Notes: generated by a model from the sequence alone, not told the origin. A stretch of 64,000 bases of DNA from Immersiella caudata (GCA_030512335.1 JAULSU010000006.1:2356001-2420000); one strand, 5' to 3'. Positions 22,610-34,073 are shown, numbered from the stretch's first letter. Made by a program: numbers and translations.

Positions 22610-23416
22610 GACCAAAGCTTCTACTCGACACTCAAGGTAGCTGTTGAAATACCGTCTTCTTGGGGCAACTATCCTCCGTGCTTGAGCCGGCCCGACGTCC
22701 CGCATGCGAAGCGACGGTCCCCGTGCAGCAGCCAAGGCTCGGTGGCACCAGCTCCCTACTCATCTTGTCCATCATCACCTCGACCGGGGAGCGTCATTCT
22801 CTTCTAGCGCTTCTGTGCTTTCCTGATAAGGACTGGAGCTCCAATTTGTCCCAACGTTCGCATATTAACAGTGGGGGCAAAAACTACGTCGCGTAACTCC
22901 AATGGTGCGCTGCACATAGGGCTGCAAATGAGAAAGTCGGCTGATTGGGACTTGGCTGCAACATACCAATGCGGTGCAGCATAAATTTAGACGACTTTCC
23001 ACGCACCGAGACCCAGCTGGAGCGGCAGCGTCGACCACGAATGGACGCTTTAGCGCGCTGCCGGGTCTGTTTCTGCAGGATATCAACGTCGTCCAATGAG
23101 CAATCTCGCTTGATCTCTGCGAACCATGGCCACCCGTTTCGTCTGCGCGGTTGGGTGCCTAGGATAGGCTTTAGTGTCGGCGTGGGGTTACACTACCTTT
23201 GGACGATTTATCCACCGTGTCGATCAAGCGATAGCTTGAGAACAGCGAATCCACTTGGATAGGTCGGATTCCGGTCGGATTCTGGGCCTTGCCGGACAAT
23301 TCTTCATACAAGAACCGGGTGCTCCCGCATGGGATCCATTCCCCTGTTGTTCAGTGCCGCTCGCCGATTCCTTCCGCGCTCCTTCCGCGCTCCTCCCGCC
23401 GCACGCTGTCATCGCC
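22610..23416. other. Intergenic, about 0.8 kb
   Basis: No exon is supported. The frame of the next gene is open upstream to 23255, but without family signal. A duplicated TTCCGCGCTCC unit is at 23369-23390. Confidence 0.4.
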
Positions 23417-24670
23417 ATGGATTCCAACAGCGCGATAGCAGCCAATGTGCACGTCGGATTCTGGACAAACTGGTCTAGGGGCCCGATCGAGGGGGGTACC
23501 TTAACGTTGTTGAGGGCCGATGCAAATATTCTGATTGCGTTTGTTGCATTCTTCATTGCCTGGGGTGAGTTGACCCTCCCTACGAATAACTCGGTTCGCG
23601 AGCAAATCCTAACGTCTTGGCAGTCGGGACGTCGCTCTGGCGGATAATCTGCTTCATCCTCCACTACTCCCTGTCGGATTCACGCCCAAGAGACGGCCTA
23701 TACCAGCAACAGCAAGCCATCCTCCGAAATGCTTCGGAACCCGAAGCCGGCCTCAGGCTAGCAGCGCTGCTCCTGTTCGCATGGCGAAAACGAGCGGCGG
23801 GGGCCTTCTGGCGTCTTTTCCTGATCTTCATTGTGGCTCTGGCCTGCATCGCCTTGGCCACGGTGGCCAGCGTTTTCTCAACTCATGTCGCCAACGTTGG
23901 CGACGATGTGCTTCTGAAAGGCGAGCGCTGCACCGCCCTGGGGACGCAGGCCAACTTCAACCCGGCTCGGCGTCAAGATTTTATCCCAATGTATGCCCTC
24001 GAGCGAGGACGGCAGGTTGAGAATGCGGCAAACTACGCACGACGATGCTACGGCGCGAATGCCCAGAAGGCAGAGTGCGGTGGCTTCATTGTCCAAAAGT
24101 TCCCAATCACTGTGACCACGGACGCCAGTTGTCCCTTCAACAGCTCGGTTTGCAAATCACAGGACAAGAACATCATTCTGGACAGCGGCCTCCTCGACAG
24201 CCACACGCATTTCGGTATCAACTCTCCCCCCGAGGACCGATTCCAGTACCGGCGAGTACTTCACTGTGCGCCACTGGTAACTGAAGGCCACAAAGAACGC
24301 GTCCCGGACACAACCGTCCCCGGCCACAACATCACATTGTACACGTACGAGGACACGCCGCTCTCCGAGTACACATACCAGTGGCAAGACGTGGCTCTCA
24401 AGCGGATAGACTATGACATAGGGTACGAGTGCCCCCTCCATGCCACGCGCTTGGCGCTCACTGACATCTTGCTCCCCATCCAGCATTGTATCGGCTTTCT
24501 TCACAGGCGGAAACTTTTCGTCACGCGGAAGCCAGTTCCGCCCTAGTCGGGAACTTGTAAGTGGGATTTGGAGCGATTTTCTTCCCCTTTTGTCTCTTTT
24601 TTTCCTTTTTTTTTTTGGTTATCTCAGGAGCAAAACTCTCTCGAGGCTCCCAAGACAATGGGAAATTCCC

Positions 24671-24701
<31 letters not shown>

Positions 24702-25799
24702 ATAATGAGCTGATATTTGCCACAGACAATGGGCAGGACGGACGCGGAGATCATGCTGTTCTTCCTCTCTACCAACGCAGCTAGTTTTACCAACGCCACC
24801 GAAGACCCCTGGTACGAAGCCCAGGAGATCACGAGTCTGGACGGTTTTATCGACAACCAAACTGGAGAGAAATTCTACCAAAACGTTACCGAGTATCGAC
24901 AGAAGGAGCCGGCTTCCCCCGTGGGGTGCCGTCTTCAAGACCAGCTCTGCAACCCAAACAAGCCAGCCGAATCGGCGTGCTCCCCGCTCGGGACCATTTA
25001 CGACCCTGTCGACCGCGCCTATGAGGTCTTTGACAACGACACCTCCCCCACTGGTCTGATTGAGCGTCTCGGCTGGTTCACCTGGATCCTTGCCGATAGC
25101 GTCTCCTTCCACCAAATCCCGCGCACGCTGCGCTCTAGCTCGCTTCTCGCCCGCTACCGGCTCGGTTCTAACGGCCAACAGCCCACGATTCCAGCCACGC
25201 AATGGATGACGGACCTGACCTACTGGTTCCAAATCAACATGGCGATGCTGCAAGCCGCGCCCGTCATCACAGCCACGGGCCCGACCATCCCGGAGCACGC
25301 TGATCTATTCAACGTGCCCCCGGACCCGGCTGTTCCCGTCCAAGGTGCCATGTGCGGCAGTCAGCTCATCCAAAGCAAGGACCACTCGTCCTTTAGCACG
25401 CTCGGGCTGATTCTCATTTTCACCCTGGGCTTCGTCATCATTCTCACGTCTTACATCCTCGATCCCATCATGACCTGTCTTCAGAGAAAGCACAACATTG
25501 CCAAGTATCAGCGCCTGGAGTGGAGCACCAACGGGTTCCTGCAGCTGCAACGACTTGCGTACGAGGAGGTAGGACAGGGAATTTGGGAAGGAGCCGATGG
25601 GGACGTACCTGTTACGAGGAAAGGGGATGTGCTGAGTGGATTGGACGTGACGGATGAGAAGAGGCCAGTGGTAGGAGGGAGGGGGGTGATGAGGGTGGAT
25701 ACATTGAGGTCTTGGGAGGGGGCAGATTTGAAGGAGATCAAGACGAAGGAGTCTTATCGGAGCGAAAGGCCGAGGTCCAGTCCGGAGGGCACATGGTAA
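23417..25799 (+). CDS. Three-span membrane protein with large glycosylated ectodomain
   Basis: Four exons: 23417-23564, 23624-24422, 24484-24556 and 24726-25799, giving 697 residues; phases match at each join. Membrane spans: ILIAFVAFFIAWVGTSLW with the following ICFILHY, then LFLIFIVALACIALATVASVF, then LGLILIFTLGFVIILTSYI near residue 570. Between the last two lies a domain of about 400 residues with paired Cys and many N-x-S/T sequons, presumably outside the cell or lumenal. The tail after the last span is charged and cytosolic. This layout matches a large family of uncharacterised fungal membrane proteins (often misnamed as P450-related in databases, from general knowledge). Function unknown. 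Intron 3 is unusual (see findings). Confidence 0.78.
24557..24725 (+). repeat. Long intron with opposed T and A runs
   Basis: This 169-nt intron is more than twice the usual size here. It holds T-rich runs at 24596-24616 and an uninterrupted run of 28 A at 24671-24698. In RNA the two could pair, bringing donor and acceptor together. Donor GTAAGT and acceptor CCACAG are normal. Confidence 0.75.
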
Positions 25800-26163
25800 T
25801 GATTATAATTTGGGGAGTTATCTTTTACAAAGCGGGGATATTAGGTCTGGAAAGGGATAATGGATACAATCCCCTTTTGAATGTGAGAACGCCGGGTGTG
25901 GTGTTCTGGAGACTTCCACGGTTTTTTTTATGTTTTTTTGTCCTATTGTTGATAATCGACGTGTGTTCCATTGTGAATCCTCCGAGTTTCCAATTCGTTT
26001 CTTCGGACTAGTCTTTGTTTCAGGAAGCGCGTTGGCTGCCGCAGGATTCGGGACAGTGCCGGGGTGGCGGATCCCGAAACCCGCGCTTCAGAAGGCAGCC
26101 ACACTTGCCGCGCAGTGCCGCAACTTCCCTCCCTCAACCACACCTGCTTCGCGCGATTGAAAC
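25800..26163. other. Intergenic, 364 bp
   Basis: A T-rich tract lies at 25920-25945 (possible 3' end signal of the membrane-protein gene) and the HET gene promoter follows. No gene was seen. Confidence 0.45.
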
Positions 26164-28287
26164 ATGAACATTTTTAACGCGTTTTTGCCAAAAGCAGAAC
26201 CTGAAACCTTTTCCTACGCTCCTCTTCCCCACGATCGCGCAATCCGACTGCTTCACCTGATTCCCGACCGCACACAATTGCATGGATTCTCCCTTGTCCT
26301 CCAAGCGGCCGATCTCGGCAATGCGCCCAAGTTCTGCGCCCTCTCCTACACTTGGCAGAGCGCCGTCGTCACAAACCCCGAAGAACTCGAGCCCGACTAC
26401 CACGGCGGAACCATTGCAAAGGTGCCGGTGCTGTGCAACGGCAAACAGCTTGAAATCAACGAGAACGCCTTTGACTTCCTCCGCCGAATGTTCAGCTGCG
26501 GCTCTTTCCGTGCTGACAAGAGGGAGAATACGCAGCCTGGAGGTGTGAACCATGTCTGGATCGACTCTATTTGCATCAATCAAGCCGATGCACACGATCG
26601 GTCTCATCAGGTATCATTGATGGGAGACATTTACTTCAAATGCAGCGGGACCACGGTATGGCTGGGGAAGGAGGAGGCAGATCCGGGTACGAAATTCGTC
26701 ATCGAGACCTTCATCCCCAAGTTTCTGGAGCTTCACAAGAAAAAGGGGAATCAACTGGCAGCTATGCCCTCGTCCTGCTCTCACCCGGACATGGAAGCTG
26801 AGCTCGGGAAGGACGTCTGTGAGAAGTGGAGAAAATACCACCTTCTGTTCTTTACGTTCCTGGCGCGTCGACGATGGTTCTCCCGCGGCTGGGTAGTGCA
26901 GGAAGTTATTCTCAAGTCCATCTTCAAACTCGACCGGATATTGTTGCTCTGCGGCATGTCCTGCGGCACTTCCTGCTTCTCGGCCCCTTGGAAAAGTCTC
27001 AACGGGTTCCTCGCTGCATTGAGTCAGCTCAGCTGGAGTCGTGAGCTTGCGGATCAACTCTTCCGTCAGCCGTCCACAAAACAATGGCGAACTCCATTTA
27101 CGATTGTTCTCCAAAATGCCTCCAGCTTCGTTTTGCTCGAGCAACTTGTCCTGGAAAACTGGGAAGGAACAAAAACCTCGGCGATCATTCAGAACAAACA
27201 AGATCCGGCAAACGACACGGAGCGCGCATACGCTCTAATCTTCGAGTTCGTCATCCGGATGCGGGACCGCCACTTTGCTGACAGACGAGACCACATCTAT
27301 GGATGCTACGGTATGATAGCACGAACCCTCAAGCCTGACATTCCGAATCGTCTGTTAGTCCCCAACTACCTGCTCAGCGATGCCGACGTCTACATTCGGA
27401 CGGCTTGGAACCTGGTGAGAAACATGGCACGTCTAGACGTTCTTAACCACGCCGACAGACCGTCTCGAAAAGATATTCCGGAACTCCCGTCTTGGGTGCC
27501 GAATTTCTCTCGCTTTCACAAGGCTAAGCTGATAGAGATGAGACTTATAAGTGGGCCGAGGGTGGATGCGTCGCAAAGAAGGACGCCACACTCAGCGGTT
27601 CGAGTGACCAAGCAGAACGGGCTAGTTCTCAAAGGTGCCAGGCTGTCCAGCATCGCCGAAAAGGGACCGCGCCTCGGAAACGCGCTGAACGTCGAATGGT
27701 TTCTCCAAGTGTTTACACAGCATCAGCACCACCGCCCAACCAACGAGAAATCCGAGGAAGCCTTATCTCGAACGATGCTGGCGAATCCGTCCGTCTGGGA
27801 TACCCCGAATCAGAGCCACGCTGAGCAGTTCCGGGATTGGTGGGCCTTCAAGCTGGCGGCTCGCATCAACGCACTGGAACGAGAACAGAAAGGAAGCAGC
27901 GTCGCCGTTACGGATTGTCTCAAGACACTAGGGCAGCGAAGCGAGTGGTTCCCATCTCTCGATGAGGTAATGGCTGCCACAAAGGCAGGGGGCGAGAGAT
28001 CCAAGTCAAGTCCGGCCTATGCGGTGCAGACGGCGTACAACAAGTTACTCTGGCCGACAAGGGCCATGTTTCTTTCCTCGGACGGATATTTTGGCTTTGC
28101 GACGTATGAAACTGAGCCAGACGATGAGATGTGGATATTGGAAGGGGGGAGGACGCCTTTCATCTTGCGTCCGCGTGCGACGGGAGGGTATCAGCTCATA
28201 GGCGATGCATATGTGCATGGGGTTATGCATGGCGAGGCGATGACGGAGGAGTTTGTTGGGAGGATTGAGCCGGTTACTATTGTCTGA
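26164..28287 (+). CDS. HET-domain (heterokaryon incompatibility) protein
   Basis: Single exon of 707 codons, start ACATGA with A at -3. The HET domain spans about residues 25-175: PHDRAIRLLHLIP, FCALSYTWQS, HVWIDSICINQADAHDRSHQ and a block ending TTVWLGKEE. Downstream are the common follow-on motifs RRWFSRGWVVQEV, DHIYGCYGM and ELPSWVPNFS. These match the standard fungal soluble HET proteins of 600-750 residues, so it appears intact. No NACHT or repeat domain is attached and no membrane span is seen. Likely role, by family, is non-self recognition or cell-death signalling. Confidence 0.92.
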   Translation: MNIFNAFLPKAEPETFSYAPLPHDRAIRLLHLIPDRTQLHGFSLVLQAADLGNAPKFCALSYTWQSAVVTNPEELEPDYHGGTIAKVPVLCNGKQLEINENAFDFLRRMFSCGSFRADKRENTQPGGVNHVWIDSICINQADAHDRSHQVSLMGDIYFKCSGTTVWLGKEEADPGTKFVIETFIPKFLELHKKKGNQLAAMPSSCSHPDMEAELGKDVCEKWRKYHLLFFTFLARRRWFSRGWVVQEVILKSIFKLDRILLLCGMSCGTSCFSAPWKSLNGFLAALSQLSWSRELADQLFRQPSTKQWRTPFTIVLQNASSFVLLEQLVLENWEGTKTSAIIQNKQDPANDTERAYALIFEFVIRMRDRHFADRRDHIYGCYGMIARTLKPDIPNRLLVPNYLLSDADVYIRTAWNLVRNMARLDVLNHADRPSRKDIPELPSWVPNFSRFHKAKLIEMRLISGPRVDASQRRTPHSAVRVTKQNGLVLKGARLSSIAEKGPRLGNALNVEWFLQVFTQHQHHRPTNEKSEEALSRTMLANPSVWDTPNQSHAEQFRDWWAFKLAARINALEREQKGSSVAVTDCLKTLGQRSEWFPSLDEVMAATKAGGERSKSSPAYAVQTAYNKLLWPTRAMFLSSDGYFGFATYETEPDDEMWILEGGRTPFILRPRATGGYQLIGDAYVHGVMHGEAMTEEFVGRIEPVTIV

Positions 28288-29160
28288 GCAGCATGGGTGT
28301 TTCCAGATGTTCTTCAAATTGGAGAGCATGTGAAGAGTCTATTCGGCCAGCTTATTGGGACCCCTGGACCATACGACTGGCTAGGTACTTAGGTATCATG
28401 CACTACTTTGAATGACGCCAATATATTCCACCTGCGGTGAGCACTTTCGCCACAAAATCGACACCACGAATTTCCCTGTCCTTCTTCGGAACACAGTAGT
28501 TGCTGCCCTATGAACCCTCTGCGAACCCTTTCCAGGCTGTATATCACTGACTTTGTGTTTGTTCGACCGGTAGCTGGCGGTCGAGCTGCTCGCAGCCTGC
28601 ACAGTGGGGATCGCACCCCACTAAATCCGCGTCTTGTCACTGGCGCACACATCGTCGACCCTTGGCCGCAACCTCCCACCAAGACTGCCACGCTGACAAT
28701 CGCCGATTTCGACGCTGACGCCCACGCGCAGTGGAGCTCCGGCCATGACGAATAGGCTCTGCACACACACCCGGCCTCGCCGAGCCTCTCATCCTGGATC
28801 ACCACTTCCACGGGTTCACCCCACTAAACGATGTCGACGCCGAAACCCACGAATACGAGCGAGCCATCCGGCAGCATTTGTGTTTAAAGCTACCTCGGCT
28901 CACCCGGACCCACCAATCAGGGTAAGCCAAGGGTGAGCTGAGGGTGAGCCAGGCATGAGCTAGCGCGAGCTAAGGGCGCCGGTAATCACGGGAGGGACAG
29001 GTTCTCTAGAAACTAGGCTATTCGGAAGGTCTTGGTGTGTTTAAATATATTCTTTAGTTTTTACCAGACCTGTATTTACAATGTGTAGGTTAATTTTACA
29101 CGTTCACGCTTCAATTTAAAAATTCACTACAAACTTATAGCATATTAAATATAATGTACG
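28288..29160. other. Intergenic, becoming AT-rich
   Basis: No gene is supported. The first 600 bases have ordinary composition. From about 29030 the sequence is strongly AT-rich (RIP-like), leading into the LTR. A five-unit 11-bp tandem repeat is listed separately. Confidence 0.45.
28920..28974. repeat. Degenerate 11-bp tandem repeat, five units
   Basis: Units read GGGTAAGCCAA, GGGTGAGCTGA, GGGTGAGCCAG, GCATGAGCTAG and CGCGAGCTAAG. The reverse complement of the unit core (GGCTCACCC) occurs once just upstream at 28898-28906, so part of it can fold back. Confidence 0.7.
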
Positions 29161-29426
29161 TGTCAGAATAACAGGGGTCTAGCCGAAGGCTAGAACGCGA
29201 AGGCGAAGGATATGGCCTGCCAAGCTGAATGGAGCCCGGGGGAGCTGAACTGACCGCGTCAGTTCCGCTGGCCAGAGCTGGTTCTTACTACCACTGTTGC
29301 CACCACTCAGTACTATAATAAGGGCCCTCTAGCACAGCCAGAGAGCCGAGCAACAGGCAATTCAATCAAGCCGTTGCAACCCCTATTAATTCTACTACCG
29401 AATTCCAGTGTACAGTGTTTCTAACA
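29161..29426 (+). mobile_element. Solo or truncated LTR (family A), plus orientation
   Basis: The unit starts TGTCAGAATAACAGGGG and ends with GTGTTTCTAACA, 266 bp. Both ends and the internal block CAATTCAATCAAGCCGTTGC then CCCCTATT match a second unit in the opposite orientation at 33331-33591. A TATAATAA-like box sits near 29314. The 5-bp flanks, GTACG and GTAAT, are not a clean duplication, so this may be an end of a decayed element rather than a simple solo LTR. No gag-pol frame is present. Confidence 0.7.
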
Positions 29427-30071
29427 GTAATAATCCTCAACAACTTCCTGACTAAAGTAAGTCATTATCCTATAGTTTATGCTAGAAAGGAGTACATTAT
29501 AGATAAAGGATAAAAAAATAAAATTACGTAATTGCGATATCACTACTCACATTCACAAAAGGAAGCTCTCTAACGCGTGTTATAGAGCCGGATAAGCAAC
29601 TTAATCAACCAGCTACAACCTCGTTCTACAGTAGAGACCGAAATCAGTGTCCAGAAATCTCAGTGTTCAATCTTTCTCCACACGGGCCAGCTCCCCACTT
29701 ATTATGGATAACACGGTATCGCAGCTCGGCTTTTGGCCACTGACCATTGATTTAGTGCCGACATGACGGCTTTTATCTTCTCAAGTGGGGCCAAAATCAT
29801 AGTGAGAGCGTTTTTATCGCAATCGCAATCGCAATCGCTCCCCCTATATATATGCGACGAAGAAACAATCGGCTTGAGCCGATCACTACAATTATAGCCC
29901 CACTTGAGAAGATAAAAGCAATTATGTCAGCACTAAAATCAAATGGCTGTACTATTGGAGCCGAAAGCGGTTTGAAAATCCGTCACGGAGGTTCACCAGC
30001 CGCATACTTGATTCAAGTTGTATTATTACCAAGGAGCCTCTCGTCACCCATCCATGTACTAGATCCGAGTC
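29427..30071. repeat. AT-rich remnant with LTR-like fragment and fold-back repeat
   Basis: From 29575 to about 29675 a diverged copy of the LTR 3' part recurs (TAGAGCCGGATAAGCAAC, TTAATCAACCAGCTACAACC). Around 29755-29808 and 29880-29936 two arms form an imperfect inverted repeat sharing GCTTTTATCTTCTCAAGTGG, with weaker pairing out to about 29720 and 29990. The loop has four TCGCAA-type units (29816-29838). This looks like a MITE or fold-back relic. No coding frame is supported. Confidence 0.6.
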
Positions 30072-33009
30072 CTACCGATTCCCCTCTAGCCACTCCTTGA
30101 ACACCTCTCTCATGCCACTCTTTTGTCCGATGCCGTAGCTCTCCAACAACTTGAGCACACCAGGGCCATACGGGATAGCCCTGGTGATTTCCGAGGCGCC
30201 GGTCTTGGCTGTCGTCACGGCGGGGAGAGGGGTTTGCCCCAACTCCTTGGGTGACCAGCCGCGCTCGTTTCGATCCTTGATCCTCTCTGCCAGCGGCAGC
30301 AACGTGTTCCGAACCGTGAGAGGAATCTTCCTTTCCTTGCCGTTCCTTCTGGTGGACAACATGTCGAGAACATCCTTGGCGAGTGCGTAGCGGTCGGCGT
30401 GGTTGAATAGCATATGGTGGAAGACGTATTTCTGAATAAAGGGCAGTCTCTTCCGCAGGGGCGTGTTGCTCAGGGGTTTGTATTCATGCCTGCTTAGTCC
30501 GCGCGAAGCGGGCCCGAGGAGCAGAGATGACAGGATATCCTCATCGGCGCCTTCGATCGAGATGTAGTCTAGCTCTTCGTTGATTTTGGCCCGAACGTAG
30601 GACACAACCCCAAGTTGAGCTGCCAGACCTACGAATCCAAATTGCGGCACGGATGACCCCCTGTTGATCTTGGCCCAGTGAGAGGATACCGACAATACAG
30701 TGGTCGTGACAAAGCGAATGTCCCGAAACGTGTCCTCGATGCGATCAAGAGAGTCCACGAGCTGGTGTTGTGGATCGTGGACAACTCTGCCCGCATGGTA
30801 GAAGGCCTCCAAAATCCAGCCCCAAATGTTGCAAAACAACCTCCACGATGCGCCGGGTTTCTTTAGGCGCTTGAACTTGTTCCGCACCGAGTTAGGCTCG
30901 CTAGGCGATGCGATCCGGGAGATGGCTCGGAGAATGCCAAGATGAGGATCGAAGGTGGCTGAAGCTGCGGATTCTATCTCGGTCCAGCACGTGTCGAGCC
31001 ATTCTTTCGTCGTGCGGTGTAGATAGTTGACCTGACCGGACTGCGCCATCTCGAGGAGTCCCATGGTGCGGCTGTGGAGTTTTCTCCGTAGCACCTGGTC
31101 TATGCGGTCTCGCTTCTCAAGTCGTCGGCCATCGGCAAGCCACAGAACTTCCGACTCCATCCCGGGGGGCGGATCCAATTTGAGATCATCCATGTCGAGA
31201 ATAGGAGCGTTGGTGTAAGCCCTGAAGAGGAGGAGAAAGTGCGCGCCATCCTGTTTGTACCTGCTCCCAACTCGGCCCCAAAGGCTCGTGTACAACCTTG
31301 ACAAGTCTTCTGGTAGACTTTCAAGCAACTGCTCCAAATCTGACAGGGTTGCACCGTCTGTTAGCGAACCGAGCATAACTTTCGTGACGAGCGAGACCCA
31401 GAGGAAAACGCCACCAGCTCTGTGTACTACCCTCTTCAGCAGATCCTGTGCTTCAGTGGGGTATGCCTCCTTGAGCTCCGTAAAAGCCACGCTCGCGTTC
31501 GATACGCCTTGGACGAATATCACGAGGTCTTTTTCGGTGAGACTCTCCATCTTCAGCTGAGGACAGGACACGAAGGCATCTCGAAATTCGTTCCACGGCC
31601 TACTGCTCACGCATACTTTGACGGCTTGTTGGCTGTGTAAGAGCTTCACCAGATCGATGAGCCTCGAATGATCCCCAGAAAACTCATCAAGTCCGTCCAC
31701 AAATATGGCAAGGCTTCGCCTGCGCTTTCGTTCTAGGAGCGAAGCCAGCGAGATAAAGGCTTCAAACAACTCCTCCCAGGTCCATGGCGGGAGGTGATCG
31801 AGTGCGGCGCTGCCAAAGATTTTCTGTGTCGCCCATCTGCCAGGAAAGAGTCGTGGCGTCAAATCCGGGGCTTGTTCGACGATCTGGTACAGGAGGGTTC
31901 GCAGAAATCCGGTTTGTGATTTTTGCAGTTCGTTCCCGGCATCCCATGAGTAGAAGGTGGCCAAGAGAACTTTTCTGTTTCCTGCCCAGCTCTTCAAATA
32001 CTGCAAAGTTTCTGGACGAGCCACAAGGTACTTCATCAAGGTCGACTTCCCAGAGCCGGGCTTTCCAGTGATCCAGTAAACGTTCTCCGTCTCCTCGCCT
32101 AGCCACCCAGGAAGGCTACTCCACAGAAGCTCTGCATCGGCGCCTTCTGCTCGACGGGGTTCCTGCAAAGCCCAGTCGAAGGTGCTTTTGTAGGCGTCCG
32201 GTATTGCTTGGCCTCGGGTTTCTCGGGCGGTGAAGTGCAAGCTGGCGAGAATGGCGTCCAAATATTCGGCATCATCAGCATTCAGCTCCCCAACTGCGGA
32301 GCGGCCATGGCCTTCACGACGAGCCTTGGCTTGATGAAAGGTGAAGACGGAGTTGAAGAATGCGGGGTCGTCGGCCCCAGCTTGGTCGTTAGATCGTAAC
32401 TCCTCAACAAGAGTTTGATGCGGCGTTTGTGCGGCTGCTGGTGGCTCGCCTGGTACCACTACTGGCCGATCCCTGCTGGATGTGAACTTCGGTCCAGGAT
32501 AACGTTACCATCAAATTAAACAGGAATCCTCACCATAGGTTTGAGATGATGGCCAGCATCAAACTCGATCTAGCCTCCACTAACCGCGTCCTCATCTCGT
32601 CGATAGACCGCTCGTTCCAAACCAGCTTGAACGCCGCGCCAATCCTCTCCATTGTCGACCTGTTGTCCCGATTCTGGCTTCCTTCCAGCGAGTTGGCGAT
32701 CTCAAGACCGACAACCATACAGCCGCGGGATTCGTCGAGAATGGTGATCTCGGTAGGGTTGAGTAGTCGGTCTCCACGGGATTGCCCCATGGACTGGATC
32801 TTGTTCTCAATCCTCTGGGCGAGATCGGCCAGCTGACGCGCGTCTCTCTTGAGCTTTTCGTCTTTCCTAAGCCTCTCTTCTTTGTCGCCCAGAGAGCCCG
32901 TCATAGTCTCCCGCATTGTTTCGGCGATGATGGTCTTGAGAAGGCGCGCCCCAAAATCCATAAACTGGACAGTCGAAGCCGTAATGCCTAGTATGCTGAG
33001 CGGGTCCAT
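30072..33009 (-). CDS. NACHT (NLR-like, STAND) protein with fungal STAND N-terminal domain
   Basis: Two exons on the minus strand, 33009-32534 and 32475-30072, giving 959 residues. The 58-nt intron has a GTGAGG donor. The N-terminus (MDPLSILGITASTVQFMDFG) is the common fungal STAND N-terminal (prion-inhibition/NACHT-associated) type. Walker A is GKPGSGKS (about 296-303), Walker B LAIFVDGLDEF, sensor CVSSRPWNEF. The helical region after the NACHT has AGGVFLWVSLVTKVML and NYLHRTTKEWL, both standard. No WD40, ankyrin or TPR repeats follow; the C-terminal 400 residues are a helical domain without a recognised family. Two solo LTRs in opposite orientation flank it. Family role: non-self recognition and regulated cell death. 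Confidence 0.88.
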
Positions 33010-33330
33010 GTTGCCGGTTGTGCGGCAAACAACGCCGCGAGCCCGTCTAGAACTGGACGTCCAAGTTGAAACGAGCGTTGACGTTGGGCGTTTTGGGCCG
33101 CACCTGCGACGATGTGGCGGAGCGACGACATTGGTGGCGGGGGAGGAAATCGATACGCCATTCGCCGTCGGTGTGATAATTTAGGGAACCTGCAGGAGTT
33201 GCCTTGGAATCGGGGCAGCCAGTAAAATGCCCTCAGCGATGCAAGGTTGGGGTTACGGCTCATCCGGGATAGAAAAAGTGGGGCAGCCCACTTATTGTGG
33301 GACCACCCCATATCCACACATAAAAAGAAT
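33010..33330. other. Intergenic, promoter side of the second NACHT gene
   Basis: GC content is ordinary. No gene or motif is recognised before the LTR that starts at 33331. Confidence 0.4.
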
Positions 33331-33591
33331 TGTCAGAAACACTGCACACTGGAATCTGTGGAAACAATAGGGGTTGCAACTGCTCGATCGAATTGCTTGT
33401 TCGTCGTTAGGTTCTGGCTTACAGCCAGACCCCTTTCTTTATAGAGCTCACGGTAGGATTCGGCCTTCGCAACGGTGGTGGCTCAGGCTCACTAGTGTTT
33501 TGGCATTGCCACACGCTTGTAGTGGCTCAAGCCTACTGGCGTTCGGGCGGTGCCACGGTTCTCGGGGCCCCTGAACCCCTTTCTTCTGACA
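33331..33591 (-). mobile_element. Solo LTR with 5-bp target-site duplication, minus orientation
   Basis: On the minus strand the unit starts TGTCAGAAGAAAGGGG and ends GTGTTTCTGACA, 261 bp. The flanking pentamers at 33326-33330 and 33592-33596 are both AGAAT, a perfect target-site duplication. The terminal blocks and the internal CAATTCGATCGAGCAGTTGC then CCCCTATT match the LTR at 29161-29426; the middle is diverged. A TATAAAG-type box lies inside. No internal retrotransposon sequence remains, so it arose by LTR-LTR recombination. Confidence 0.85.
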
Positions 33592-34073
33592 AGAATACCC
33601 TACCTACTCTTGGTATTTGTATATGCAGCGTATGTACTGGCAGTAATCCTACTAATAACAGGTACGGGAAGTCCTAATTTAATTACAATTCTTATGTTTA
33701 AACACTAAAACCCTTATATAATGGATATATAACGACCTTATTTCTAAGTGGGGACTTTCTCACTTTCATCGGCCCATATTGTGACTGCGGACCATAAATC
33801 GAGCATATTTGAGGTCAGGCAGCAGGTTAGGCAAACCACGTCTCTTCTGTTACGAGCGTTAACTAAAGGCCATGCCATCGACCTTCTGTTTAGAGGTCGT
33901 CGTACCTGAGTCTTGACATTGGTGCACCTAGGGCTTGTGGGCTTTTGCGAGGGGGGTAGGGGTCGCATCTGGGTATAAAGGGGCGTTCAGCTCCAGCAAC
34001 GAGGAGCAAAACTTGAGCCCTTCATCACAAACACTCAGTCTTTTATTGCCGTCTTTTATCACAGTCAGTCACC
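33592..34073. other. AT-rich spacer then promoter of secreted-protein gene
   Basis: The bases 33600-33740 are AT-rich like the flank of the other LTR. TATAAAG at 33974-33980 lies 100 bp before the ATG at 34074 and is a good TATA box. A CACCATG start context follows. Confidence 0.55.

Noticed and set aside
29852..30100. 82-codon plus frame in the fold-back region
   Set aside because: Covers one arm of the inverted repeat and shows no transposase motif.
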